Shown here piece by piece: positions 16,559 through 23,774 of a stretch of 38,169 nt of DNA. This DNA is from Candidatus Aquidulcis frankliniae (GTDB lineage: Bacteria > Chloroflexota > Limnocylindria > Limnocylindrales > Limnocylindraceae). The notes below the pieces were generated by a model. It made no database searches and had not been told where the DNA came from. It worked only from the letters and a program-made list of their open reading frames with translations. The position numbers and the translations under genes were made by a program. The first letter of the stretch is position 1, and every line of letters begins with the position of its first letter. The stretch spans positions 1-38,169 of the forward strand of contig RFPZ01000002.1 in assembly GCA_009925905.1 (NCBI GenBank), in the 5' to 3' direction.

Positions 16559-17280
16559 GATCGCGCCGGAATCTGGTGAAAGAGTGCGACATCTACAGCG
16601 CCGCGCAGGACCTGAACGAGCGCCGCAGGACGAAGGCCGAGCGACGCTTTACCGATCGGTCCATCCAACGTGAGTGAATCGAGTGAGGTGCTGCGTGACA
16701 AGACGGTGATCTTGGCACCAGGAACCAGCCCACGTGCCTCGAGATATCCGAGCAGCGCGCCGTCGGCCTCCGCAGCTTCGGTGACGCGATAGATCGTTGC
16801 AGCCTCACCAGCCTCAAGTGCCGCGAGCGGCTCCCCCTTTGGCCGGCGAGCTTCGGTCGCTCGATCGATCGGATTCCCGTGCGGGCAAGTTTGCGGACGC
16901 CCCAGCAGTTCATCAAGTCGGGCTTCAAATTCTGGTGAAATCGAAGCGTGCAGTCGCCGCGCCTCTACATCAGCCGCGGCCCATGGCATACCAACCACAC
17001 CCGTCAGCAGCCATTCTAGGAGAGCGTGCCGACGGAAGACCGCGTCTGCGGCACTCTCGCCCGAGGCGGTGAGCTTCCAGAGACGTGCATGCCCGCTACA
17101 TGGAGCAATGAGTCGGTCGTCGGCGAGTCGCCGGAACATCTCCGCAGCGGCCTGCTTGCTGACCTCAAGGTCTTTGGCGACAAGCGATGGAGTGACTCCC
17201 TCAGCGTCATTGTGGCTGCGGAAGGCGAGGAGATACTCCTGCGCCGCCGCCGTGAGAGCCGCTCGACGTGTAGTTGTCAT
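16555..17280 (-). CDS. DtxR-family regulator with altered metal-binding residues
   Basis: A 241-residue protein with the DtxR/IdeR/MntR layout: winged helix (about 10-75, VAKDLEVSKQAAAEMFRRLADDRLI), helical dimerisation domain (about 76-140, RRHALLEWLLTGVVGM ... CPHGNPI) and a C-terminal FeoA/SH3-like domain (about 155-235). Members repress genes when loaded with Fe(II) or Mn(II). His85 and Glu89 match DtxR metal ligands His79 and Glu83. In the next helix the usual H-D-E-A-C/E-x-x-E-H pattern is replaced by D-V-E-A-R-R-L-H-A (104-112), so the expected His98, Cys102, Glu105 and His106 equivalents are lost or shifted. It may use another metal geometry or effector. The start is supported by a TAGGAT box 7 bases upstream, and the gene overlaps gltX by ATGA. 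Confidence 0.85.
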   Translation of the reverse strand: MTTTRRAALTAAAQEYLLAFRSHNDAEGVTPSLVAKDLEVSKQAAAEMFRRLADDRLIAPCSGHARLWKLTASGESAADAVFRRHALLEWLLTGVVGMPWAAADVEARRLHASISPEFEARLDELLGRPQTCPHGNPIDRATEARRPKGEPLAALEAGEAATIYRVTEAAEADGALLGYLEARGLVPGAKITVLSRSTSLDSLTLDGPIGKASLGLRPAALVQVLRGAVDVALFHQIPARS

Positions 17281-17287
17281 AGCCCTG

Positions 17288-17293
17288 ATCCTA
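17288..17293 (-). promoter_or_regulatory. -10 box TAGGAT of the dtxR-like gene, leaderless spacing
   Basis: Minus-strand TAGGAT, 7 bases before the ATG at 17280. Its first three bases are the TAG stop codon of the upstream J-protein gene, so stop codon and promoter share sequence. Confidence 0.6.
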
Positions 17294-17989
17294 CCTGCGA
17301 CGCCAACTCAAGGCCGCAAAGGCCAGAAGTGCGCAGAGGGCCGCGGCTGCGAGCAGGCGGAGTGAGCCGCTCACCAGCACCGTGATGAGTACGAGTGCGG
17401 CGGCACCCACGGCGAGCGAGGTGGATCGGGGAACACTCGCTGATGCAGCTGTCTGAGGTTGCGCAGCGGGCTGCGCCTCCGTTCGCTCTCGTGTTGTGCG
17501 ACGAACCGGACGTCGCCCACGGGCTCGATATTCGGGCCCATGCTTTCGCGGGTCGGCGTACTCGCGCGGATTCACCGTCCAATAGGTACCAGAGTCTGCG
17601 CCAACCCAGGCAGCACCATCCCAAACTGGCTCTTCCTCGGTTGCGCCGTCATAGGTGGTGGAGCCTGGATGCGCGCTTGGCGCGGCATTGGCGCCAGGCT
17701 GTGGGCGAGCCGGTTGCGGCGTTGGACGAGGTGAAGGCGCGGGGCGCACTGGCGGCGCCTCGCGGCGAGACGCACCAACTCGCCCTGCTGCGATTGCGTC
17801 AGCAAGTGCGACTTCATAGGCCTCGGTGATCCTTGCAAACTTCGAGGTAGCCGTGCTCCCACCAATCGCGTCTGGGTGCGTTGACTTGGCGAGTCGGCGA
17901 AATGCAGACTTAACCTCGCGTGTTGATGGTTGTGCGGGAAGACCAAGTATGCGCCACGCTTCTTCGCGACGAATCTTTGGCGTTGGCAC
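17291..17989 (-). CDS. J-domain protein with C-terminal membrane segments
   Basis: A 232-residue Hsp40-type co-chaperone. The J-domain occupies about residues 8-68 and contains the HPD motif (His38-Asp40) that stimulates DnaK ATPase. A Pro/Ala/Arg-rich linker (about 74-110) follows, then a WDGAAWVGADSGTYWT-NP-EYADPRKHGPEY segment (about 122-155), which I associate with J-proteins of Chloroflexota. The C-terminus has a hydrophobic stretch (about 188-228) able to form two membrane helices and ends in RRR, so it may recruit DnaK to the membrane. The start is GTG at 17989, 3 bases after the asparaginase stop. There are no zinc-finger repeats or substrate-binding domains of classical DnaJ. Its client is unknown. 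Confidence 0.82.
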   Translation of the reverse strand: MPTPKIRREEAWRILGLPAQPSTREVKSAFRRLAKSTHPDAIGGSTATSKFARITEAYEVALADAIAAGRVGASRREAPPVRPAPSPRPTPQPARPQPGANAAPSAHPGSTTYDGATEEEPVWDGAAWVGADSGTYWTVNPREYADPRKHGPEYRARGRRPVRRTTRERTEAQPAAQPQTAASASVPRSTSLAVGAAALVLITVLVSGSLRLLAAAALCALLAFAALSWRRR

Positions 17990-17992
17990 GGT

Positions 17993-19015
17993 CTAGGAAA
18001 CCTTGAGTGTCGCTAGCGACTCTCCAGGTTGCACCGTGGCGAGTGCTGCGCCGCCGCGCGGATCAGCAAGGCTGACCGTGCGATGCGAATCGAGCGAGCT
18101 TGCGGTGGCGACTGGCGCACCAATTGCGGCAAGCACTGCAACGCTGGCGACGCGTCCAGAGCGCGCCGCTGCGTCGCCATCTTCCGTGCGCACGGCGATC
18201 CCGTAACCAGGAACTCCAACGAGGCAGAGCCCCTCGGCCCCCTGCTTGGCTACCACTACACCTTCACCGCCACGGATGAGGTCGGTATCTAGAAAGCCGG
18301 CTCCGGAGATCAGGCGCGGGTGGCTGACGGCTGCGAAGCGAACGCGCTCAAGCAGCGCTTGAAAGCGCTCTGGGACCAGTGCATCGTGCGGGGTGGCCCA
18401 GCGACGCGCCCCCTCCGCAGCCACGCGAAGTGGAACTGCCGATGTAGGAATTCCACAGCCATCGACCCCCCACGGCGCGGCATGCAGATTCGCACTCAGC
18501 AGCGCACCGACAACGGTGCGCAGCTCGTGTTGCACCGGGTGATCGAAGTTGTCGTAACCGATCGGATCAAACCCACGTGCCTTTGCCAGGATGAGTAGGG
18601 AGAGGTGCTGCCCAGAGCACATGTGCGCGAGCAAGTCACCACTGCCACCGCGCGCGCTCTGCGGTCGACCGTGCACGAGATGCGCTGGGTCAAGCCCGAA
18701 GGTGTCAATCATCCGCTGCGCCACCGCAGTGTGCTCGTCCGCACCCGCATGGCTCGCGGAGGCGAGTGCAATCATCTCGTCGTCGAGCGCGAGGCCCGCT
18801 TCGTGTGCCGCGGCGAGGACCGCCACTGCGGTGAAGGGCTTGACGGAACTTCGGAGTGAGATCAGCCGATCTGCTTCACCCAGGCTTGCCGCAAGACGAC
18901 CCCCCGCGGCCACGACCGCCACGTCGCCACGATGTACCGACTCGGTGATTTGGCCACGTTGCACCACCGTGATCACGGGTGGTGGCAGGCGATCGCCGAC
19001 GCGAACGCCGCTCAT
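17993..19015 (-). CDS. Asparaginase II family protein (Rhizobium AnsA type)
   Basis: A 340-residue member of the asparaginase II family, unrelated to E. coli AnsB and related to Rhizobium etli inducible asparaginase. It likely hydrolyses L-asparagine to aspartate and ammonia. The family serine-lysine pair is present (Ser56-x-x-Lys59 in LRSSVKPF), as are ASASHAG, the CSG-x-H motif (Cys133) and VDGCGIPT (Cys187). In the R. etli enzyme two cysteines and a lysine bind zinc; here the lysine of CSGKH is Gln136, so zinc binding or activity may differ. The start ATG overlaps the stop of the aminotransferase gene (ATGA), pointing to joint use in nitrogen or amino-acid catabolism. Confidence 0.83.
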   Translation of the reverse strand: MSGVRVGDRLPPPVITVVQRGQITESVHRGDVAVVAAGGRLAASLGEADRLISLRSSVKPFTAVAVLAAAHEAGLALDDEMIALASASHAGADEHTAVAQRMIDTFGLDPAHLVHGRPQSARGGSGDLLAHMCSGQHLSLLILAKARGFDPIGYDNFDHPVQHELRTVVGALLSANLHAAPWGVDGCGIPTSAVPLRVAAEGARRWATPHDALVPERFQALLERVRFAAVSHPRLISGAGFLDTDLIRGGEGVVVAKQGAEGLCLVGVPGYGIAVRTEDGDAAARSGRVASVAVLAAIGAPVATASSLDSHRTVSLADPRGGAALATVQPGESLATLKVS

Positions 19016-20349
19016 GCCAGGCCGAGGGCCTTGTCAACCTCTGTCAAACCGCGATCGATCACATCAAACGCAAAGTCGAGCTCTTCGTTTGTGATGATTA
19101 GTGGTGGATTCGTGAAGAATCCATTCCAGCGCACGATCGTGTAGAGGCCGTTCTTACGGAAGAAAGCGCCAAGCGCAAGCATCTCTGGTGCACTCGTGTT
19201 GAACGCCGCGATTGGCTCTTGCGTCTTCGGGTCGCGCACCAACTCAATGATGCCGAACAGGCCAATGTTCCGAATCGGACCAACGCAAGGGTGCTTCGCC
19301 TTCATGCGCTCGTGATGCGCGCGGAGCGTTTTCCCCATCATTGCGGCACGGGTGATCAGGTCGTCCTCCTCATACACCTCAATGGTGGCCAGAGCCGTGG
19401 CGCAGGCGAGCGGATGGCTGTTGTAGGTCAACCCGCCACCGAACACCTTCTCAGCGAAGTGATCGGCAATCGGTCGCCGCATGCCAAGGGCACCGAGCTG
19501 CACGTAAGCGCTGGTGAGGCCTTTCGCCATGGTGATCATGTCGGGCACGACCCCCGAATGCTCAATGGCGAACCACTTCCCCGTGCGGCCGAATCCGGCC
19601 ATCACCTCGTCGGCGATCAGCAGGATGCCGTGGCGATCACAGATGTCACGAAGCCCCTGCATGTAGCCGTCGGGTGGAATGAGGATTCCGTTGGTTCCCA
19701 CAACAGATTCAACGATCATCGCTGCGACGGTCTGTGGACCTTCAAAACGAATGATCTTCTCCGTCTCCGCAAGCACCTCTGCGACTGGGCGTGGCTCAGC
19801 AGCGCCAAATTCGTGGAAGTCGGGGATGCGGAAGATGCCAGGCATGCCGGGCTCGGCGAACCAGCGGCGTGGGTCGCCCGTTGCGCTGAGTGCTCCCGAA
19901 GTTCCGCCGTGATATGAGCGATACCGTGCTGCGACCTTGTGTCGACCCGTGTAGAGGCGAGCGATGCGGAAGGCATTCTCTACCGCTTCAGCTCCACCAT
20001 TGGTGAAGAAGAAGGCGTCGATGTCGCCGGGGCAAATCTCAGCGAGCTTCGCACCAAGTCGGGCGCGCGGCTCCGTCGCCATGAAGGGGTTCGCGTAAGC
20101 GAGCGTCGCCGCCTGATCGGTGATCGCCTTCAGCACACGCTCATCGCCGTGGCCGATGTTGGTGCACATGAGTTGGCTATTGAAATCGAGGAACTTCTCC
20201 TCTTCAGGTGTCCAGAACCACGAGCCCTTCGCGCGAGCGATCGGAATCGGGTTCGCTGCAGCCTGGGCGGACCATTCGGTCATGGTGTGGCGCTTGGAGA
20301 GGGCGACCATCTCTGGTCCGCTCAGTGGGGCTCGCTTGGCTGCGCTCAT
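19012..20349 (-). CDS. Class III PLP-dependent omega-aminotransferase
   Basis: A 445-residue class III aminotransferase (beta-alanine/taurine/omega-amino acid:pyruvate type). Visible elements are the PLP-phosphate site NGGAEAVENAFRIARLYTG, YHGGTSGA, the cofactor Asp in LLIADEVMAGFGRTGKW and the PLP lysine in MAKGLTSAY. The start is the ATG at 20349, which has a GGGAGGG Shine-Dalgarno; the longer open frame to 20412 is not needed. It is divergent from a CoA-acylating semialdehyde dehydrogenase that could consume its product: malonate semialdehyde from beta-alanine, or methylmalonate semialdehyde from 3-aminoisobutyrate. It is coupled to asparaginase downstream. The precise amine substrate cannot be decided from sequence. 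Confidence 0.87.
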   Translation of the reverse strand: MSAAKRAPLSGPEMVALSKRHTMTEWSAQAAANPIPIARAKGSWFWTPEEEKFLDFNSQLMCTNIGHGDERVLKAITDQAATLAYANPFMATEPRARLGAKLAEICPGDIDAFFFTNGGAEAVENAFRIARLYTGRHKVAARYRSYHGGTSGALSATGDPRRWFAEPGMPGIFRIPDFHEFGAAEPRPVAEVLAETEKIIRFEGPQTVAAMIVESVVGTNGILIPPDGYMQGLRDICDRHGILLIADEVMAGFGRTGKWFAIEHSGVVPDMITMAKGLTSAYVQLGALGMRRPIADHFAEKVFGGGLTYNSHPLACATALATIEVYEEDDLITRAAMMGKTLRAHHERMKAKHPCVGPIRNIGLFGIIELVRDPKTQEPIAAFNTSAPEMLALGAFFRKNGLYTIVRWNGFFTNPPLIITNEELDFAFDVIDRGLTEVDKALGLA

Positions 20350-20393
20350 GGACCCTCCCAGTGATGAGGCGCAGGCGCGCCCTCGTGCCGCTG

Positions 20394-20399
20394 AGGATA
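20394..20399 (-). promoter_or_regulatory. Possible -10 box TATCCT of the aminotransferase operon
   Basis: Minus-strand TATCCT lies 44 bases before ATG 20349, and the leader ends in the GGGAGGG Shine-Dalgarno. The 129-base divergent region 20350-20478 has no other recognisable content beyond this and the mmsA box. Confidence 0.4.
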
Positions 20400-20466
20400 C
20401 CCCCCTTCGCATGGTGCGTGGCGCGAGACAATCACGCTATGCGCCGCGCTCGGGGCGCCGATCAGC

Positions 20467-20472
20467 GAGAAT
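20467..20472 (+). promoter_or_regulatory. Possible -10 box GAGAAT of mmsA, leaderless spacing
   Basis: GAGAAT followed by CTCGCC and ATG 20479, again a 6-base spacer and no Shine-Dalgarno. The first two bases deviate from TAGAAT, so confidence is moderate. Confidence 0.45.
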
Positions 20473-20478
20473 CTCGCC

Positions 20479-21957
20479 ATGGCAACAACCTTTGAAAGCT
20501 TGGCCGCGCAAAGCGCCCCAGCCACCCTAAAGAACTACATCAATGGGCACTGGGTCGCCTCCGCTTCGAGCGAGCGGCTTGTGGTGCCGAACCCAGCGAC
20601 CGAGGCACCCCTCGCCTACGTGCCGCTCTCCAACGCGAGCGACGTGCAGGCCGCCGTTGAGGCGGCGCGGGCTGCCGCTCACGAATGGGGCGAGATGCCA
20701 CCGCCTGAGCGCGCCGGCTACCTCTTTAAGCTGCGCGAGGCGATGCTTGATAACCGCGACGCATTGGCCAAGCTCGTCACCACCGAGAACGGCAAAGTAC
20801 TGAGCGATGCAACGGGTGAGGTTCGCCGTGGTATCGAGGTCGTTGATTTTGCGTGCGGCGCGCCAACGCTCCTCATGGGCCAGAACCTTGATCAGGTTTC
20901 CCGTGGCATTGACTCCGAGATGGTGCGCTTCCCCGTCGGTGTCGTCGCCGGCATCACCCCGTTCAACTTCCCCTTTATGGTGCCGATGTGGATGTTGCCA
21001 CTCGCAATCGCCTGTGGGAACTCGTTTATCCTGAAGCCATCTGAGCGCACGCCGCTCTCGTCGCAACGCATTATGGAGATCTGCGAAGAGGCGGGCATTC
21101 CAGCCGGCGTTGTCGGCTTGGTGCACGGTGCTGTGGAGACGGTCACCGGCCTCATCACGAACCCAGGCGTCGATGCCATTAGCTTCGTTGGCTCTGAGCG
21201 CGTCGCACGCATCGTCTATGAGACTGCGGCCAAGAGCGGCAAGCGCGTGCAGGCGCTCGGTGGCGCAAAGAATCACATCATCGCCATGCCCGACGCGGTG
21301 CTCGACCAGAGCGTGCCCAACATCGCAGAGTCTGCCTTCGGCAATGCGGGGCAGCGCTGCCTCGCAGGCTCCGTGCTCACCCTCGTTGGCGAGGCGCGCG
21401 AGCGCATGTTGCCACGACTCCTCGAGCATGCCGACACCATCAAGATGGGATTCGGCCTCGACGCGGGTGTCTCGCTCGGCCCCGTCATTCGTAGCGAGGC
21501 GCGCGAGCGCATTCACACCCTTGTCGATCAGGGCGTCGCTTCAGGCGCGAAGATGCTGCGTGACGGACGCGGCACCGGCCCCGAGAAGGGCTACTTCGTT
21601 GGCCCTACGCTGCTCGAGATCGCACCAACGTCGCCACTGGCACGCGAGGAGGTCTTCGGGCCGGTCCTATCCGTGCTCTACGCCAAGGATCTTGATGAAG
21701 CGCTCCGCCTCATGGCCGAGACGAACGAGTACGGGAATGCTGCCAGCATCTACACGGCATCGGGCTCTGCGGCGCGCGAGTTCAAGCGCAAGGCAACCTC
21801 AGGCATGCTCGGTGTGAACGTTGGTGTTGCTGCGCCGATGGCCTTCTTCCCGTTCAGTGGGCGCCGCAAAAGTTTCTTCGGCGATCTGCACGCGACCGGT
21901 CGCGACGGGGTGGAGTTCTACACCACGAAAAAGGTTGTTACCGCTCGCTGGTTCTAA
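20479..21957 (+). CDS. mmsA: CoA-acylating (methyl)malonate-semialdehyde dehydrogenase
   Basis: A 492-residue aldehyde dehydrogenase of the MMSDH branch. It oxidises methylmalonate semialdehyde to propionyl-CoA or malonate semialdehyde to acetyl-CoA, with loss of CO2 and use of NAD+ and CoA. The catalytic Cys294 lies in GNAGQRCLAGS and the oxyanion Asn163 in PFNFPFMVPMW. The segment GGAKNHIIAMPDA replaces the usual ELGGK glutamate-bearing motif, which is diagnostic for CoA-acylating MMSDH lacking the general-base glutamate. It is divergent from an omega-aminotransferase, consistent with a beta-alanine, 3-aminoisobutyrate or valine catabolic route. It converges on mdh with a 19-base gap and no visible terminator. 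Confidence 0.93.
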   Translation: MATTFESLAAQSAPATLKNYINGHWVASASSERLVVPNPATEAPLAYVPLSNASDVQAAVEAARAAAHEWGEMPPPERAGYLFKLREAMLDNRDALAKLVTTENGKVLSDATGEVRRGIEVVDFACGAPTLLMGQNLDQVSRGIDSEMVRFPVGVVAGITPFNFPFMVPMWMLPLAIACGNSFILKPSERTPLSSQRIMEICEEAGIPAGVVGLVHGAVETVTGLITNPGVDAISFVGSERVARIVYETAAKSGKRVQALGGAKNHIIAMPDAVLDQSVPNIAESAFGNAGQRCLAGSVLTLVGEARERMLPRLLEHADTIKMGFGLDAGVSLGPVIRSEARERIHTLVDQGVASGAKMLRDGRGTGPEKGYFVGPTLLEIAPTSPLAREEVFGPVLSVLYAKDLDEALRLMAETNEYGNAASIYTASGSAAREFKRKATSGMLGVNVGVAAPMAFFPFSGRRKSFFGDLHATGRDGVEFYTTKKVVTARWF

Positions 21958-21976
21958 ATCTACGGCGCCGCAGTCG

Positions 21977-22909
21977 CTAAAGCAGATCGACGAGCTCTTT
22001 TACCGCATCAGCCGAGCGTTTGAATGCCGCAGCCTCGTCACTCGTCAAGGTGATCTCAACGATTTTCTCGATCCCGTTTCCACCGACCACCACAGGGACC
22101 CCAACATAGAGCCCCTTCACTCCGTATTCGCCCTCAAGGAGTGCGGCGCATGGAATCAGGCGACGGCGATCGAGCAGGATGCTCTCCACCACTTCAAAGG
22201 TGGCGGCCGCGGGCGCGTAGTAGGCCGAGCCGGTTTTCAGCAGCTCGACAATCTCTGCGCCACCACTGCGGGTTCGCTTGACGATCGCCTCAATGCGATC
22301 TGCGGGGAGGAATTCAGGCAGCGGAATGCCGCCTATAGATGAGTAGCGCGGCAACGGAACCATCGTGTCGCCATGGCCGCCGAGCACAAAGGCTCGCACA
22401 TCCTCAACGCTCACACCTGCCTCTTGCGCGATGAAGGTGCGATAGCGCGCGGAATCGAGCGTGCCAGCCATGCCGATGACTCGCTGCTTCGGGAACCCCG
22501 ACGCTTTGAGGGCAACGTGGCACATCGCATCGAGCGGATTGGTGACGACAACCAAGATGGCGTCAGGTGAGCGCTTCGTTGACTCGGTCACCACGCTACG
22601 AACAATGCCGGCATTGGTATTGAGCAGATCGTCGCGGCTCATCCCCGGCTTGCGGGCAATACCGCTGGTCACGACGATTACATCGGAGTTCGCCGTGTCG
22701 TCGTAGCTATTGGTGCCGATGATGTGGGCGTCGTGACCTACAACTGGAGCCGCCTCGGCAAGGTCGAGCCCCTTCCCTTGCGGGAGCCCCTCAACGATGT
22801 CGATGAGGACGACATCGGCAAGTCCGGATTCAGCGATTCGCTGCGCTGTCGTTGCGCCCACGTTCCCTGCGCCGATGACGGTGACCTTGCGACGCTGAAT
22901 CTTTGCCAT
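21977..22909 (-). CDS. mdh: Malate dehydrogenase (LDH-like type)
   Basis: Interconverts malate and oxaloacetate with NAD+. The 310-residue product has the Rossmann GAGNVG (13-18), Asp37/Asp38-region acidic residue selecting NAD+ (VVLIDIVEG), the substrate loop ARKPGMSRDDLL with Arg86 at the position that separates malate from lactate dehydrogenases, NPLDAM, and the catalytic His179 in GGHGDTMVP. The start is ATG 22909, since MAKIQRRKVTVIGAG is the family beginning and a GAGGAGGG Shine-Dalgarno precedes it; the open frame to 23062 lies within lgt. It may be transcribed from its own TAGGAT box at the lgt stop as well as by read-through. Confidence 0.94.
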   Translation of the reverse strand: MAKIQRRKVTVIGAGNVGATTAQRIAESGLADVVLIDIVEGLPQGKGLDLAEAAPVVGHDAHIIGTNSYDDTANSDVIVVTSGIARKPGMSRDDLLNTNAGIVRSVVTESTKRSPDAILVVVTNPLDAMCHVALKASGFPKQRVIGMAGTLDSARYRTFIAQEAGVSVEDVRAFVLGGHGDTMVPLPRYSSIGGIPLPEFLPADRIEAIVKRTRSGGAEIVELLKTGSAYYAPAAATFEVVESILLDRRRLIPCAALLEGEYGVKGLYVGVPVVVGGNGIEKIVEITLTSDEAAAFKRSADAVKELVDLL

Positions 22910-22946
22910 GAGCCCTCCTCTCTCGGCGGGATCGCCGAGCACGCTG

Positions 22947-22952
22947 ATCCTA
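22947..22952 (-). promoter_or_regulatory. -10 box TAGGAT of mdh, with leader and Shine-Dalgarno
   Basis: Minus-strand TAGGAT lies 37 bases before ATG 22909. Its first three bases are the TAG stop of lgt. The leader contains GAGGAGGG (22913-22920) as ribosome binding site. Confidence 0.5.
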
Positions 22953-23774
22953 CCGCTGGCGCCGCTTCTTGGCGGTGGTTGCCGCACGCAAGCGCACGGT
23001 GGCGACGGCCAGCGTGGCGAACAGCACCGCTCCCATGACGAAGTAGGCGGTCGCAATGCCACCCACCTGCCAGTTCTCTAAGCGAAGCCCCTCAAGGGCG
23101 ATGCGGGTGACGCTGTACCAGGCGACGGCGCCAAGGCCGATCATGCCGGGAAGGAGATGCTCCTTGAGTCGCTGTCCGAGCGCGGGAAGGATGAGTGCGC
23201 CCGCGAGGCCCGAGAGTGACTCGTAGAGGAAGAGGGGGTGGAACCGTGTCGCATCACCAACGGCTGCACACGAGACGCTGACGGCACGATGGGCGCAGTC
23301 GATCGCGAGCCCCCAGGGTAGATCGGTTGGAGCGCCGTAGAGCTCCTGGTTGAACCAGTTCCCCCAGCGGGCGATGGCCTGCATCACCAAGATCGCCGGA
23401 CCGGCAACGTCAACCCAGCCCCATGGCTCTTGGTGCCAGCGTCGCAAGATCACCACGAGTGCGATCGTCCCCGTAATGAGGCCACCTGGGGCGCCGAGCC
23501 CCTCATACGGTGGAATGATCGCGGAGATTGGGTTCGCTGCGTATAGACGATCCCACGCATCAATCACATGATAGAGGCGGCCACCCGCCAGCGCGGCAAT
23601 GGAGATGATGATCAACCCATCGAGGATGAGCTTCTCGTTTAGAGAGCGGCGACGGGCCTCCCGCACCATAAAGCGATACGCGACCAGTAATCCAACGGCG
23701 TAGAGCAGTCCATACCACCGAATAACCAACGGACCAATCTCGATCAGGATCGAGTCTGGTGGAGTTGGAAACAT
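22950..23774 (-). CDS. lgt: Prolipoprotein diacylglyceryl transferase
   Basis: Integral membrane enzyme that transfers diacylglycerol from phosphatidylglycerol to the lipobox cysteine of prolipoproteins. The 274-residue product shows the family N-terminus RWYGLLYAVGLLVAY, the GGRLYHV segment, the signature ARWGNWFNQELYGAPTDLPWGLAID and the region TRFHPLFLYES, with about seven membrane helices. Its ATG directly follows the TAA of the ferritin-VIT gene (TAAATG, no spacer), so it is cotranscribed with that gene. Presence of Lgt shows that the organism anchors lipoproteins in its membrane. Length and motifs are normal. Confidence 0.95.
   Translation of the reverse strand: MFPTPPDSILIEIGPLVIRWYGLLYAVGLLVAYRFMVREARRRSLNEKLILDGLIIISIAALAGGRLYHVIDAWDRLYAANPISAIIPPYEGLGAPGGLITGTIALVVILRRWHQEPWGWVDVAGPAILVMQAIARWGNWFNQELYGAPTDLPWGLAIDCAHRAVSVSCAAVGDATRFHPLFLYESLSGLAGALILPALGQRLKEHLLPGMIGLGAVAWYSVTRIALEGLRLENWQVGGIATAYFVMGAVLFATLAVATVRLRAATTAKKRRQR

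Noticed and set aside
20527..21516. A 329-codon open frame on the minus strand inside mmsA
   Set aside because: It is fully opposite a well-conserved dehydrogenase and its protein shows no family features. Long antisense frames are common in GC-rich DNA.
22910..23062. N-terminal extension of the mdh frame into lgt
   Set aside because: The Rossmann fold begins right after ATG 22909, which has its own GAGGAGGG ribosome binding site.
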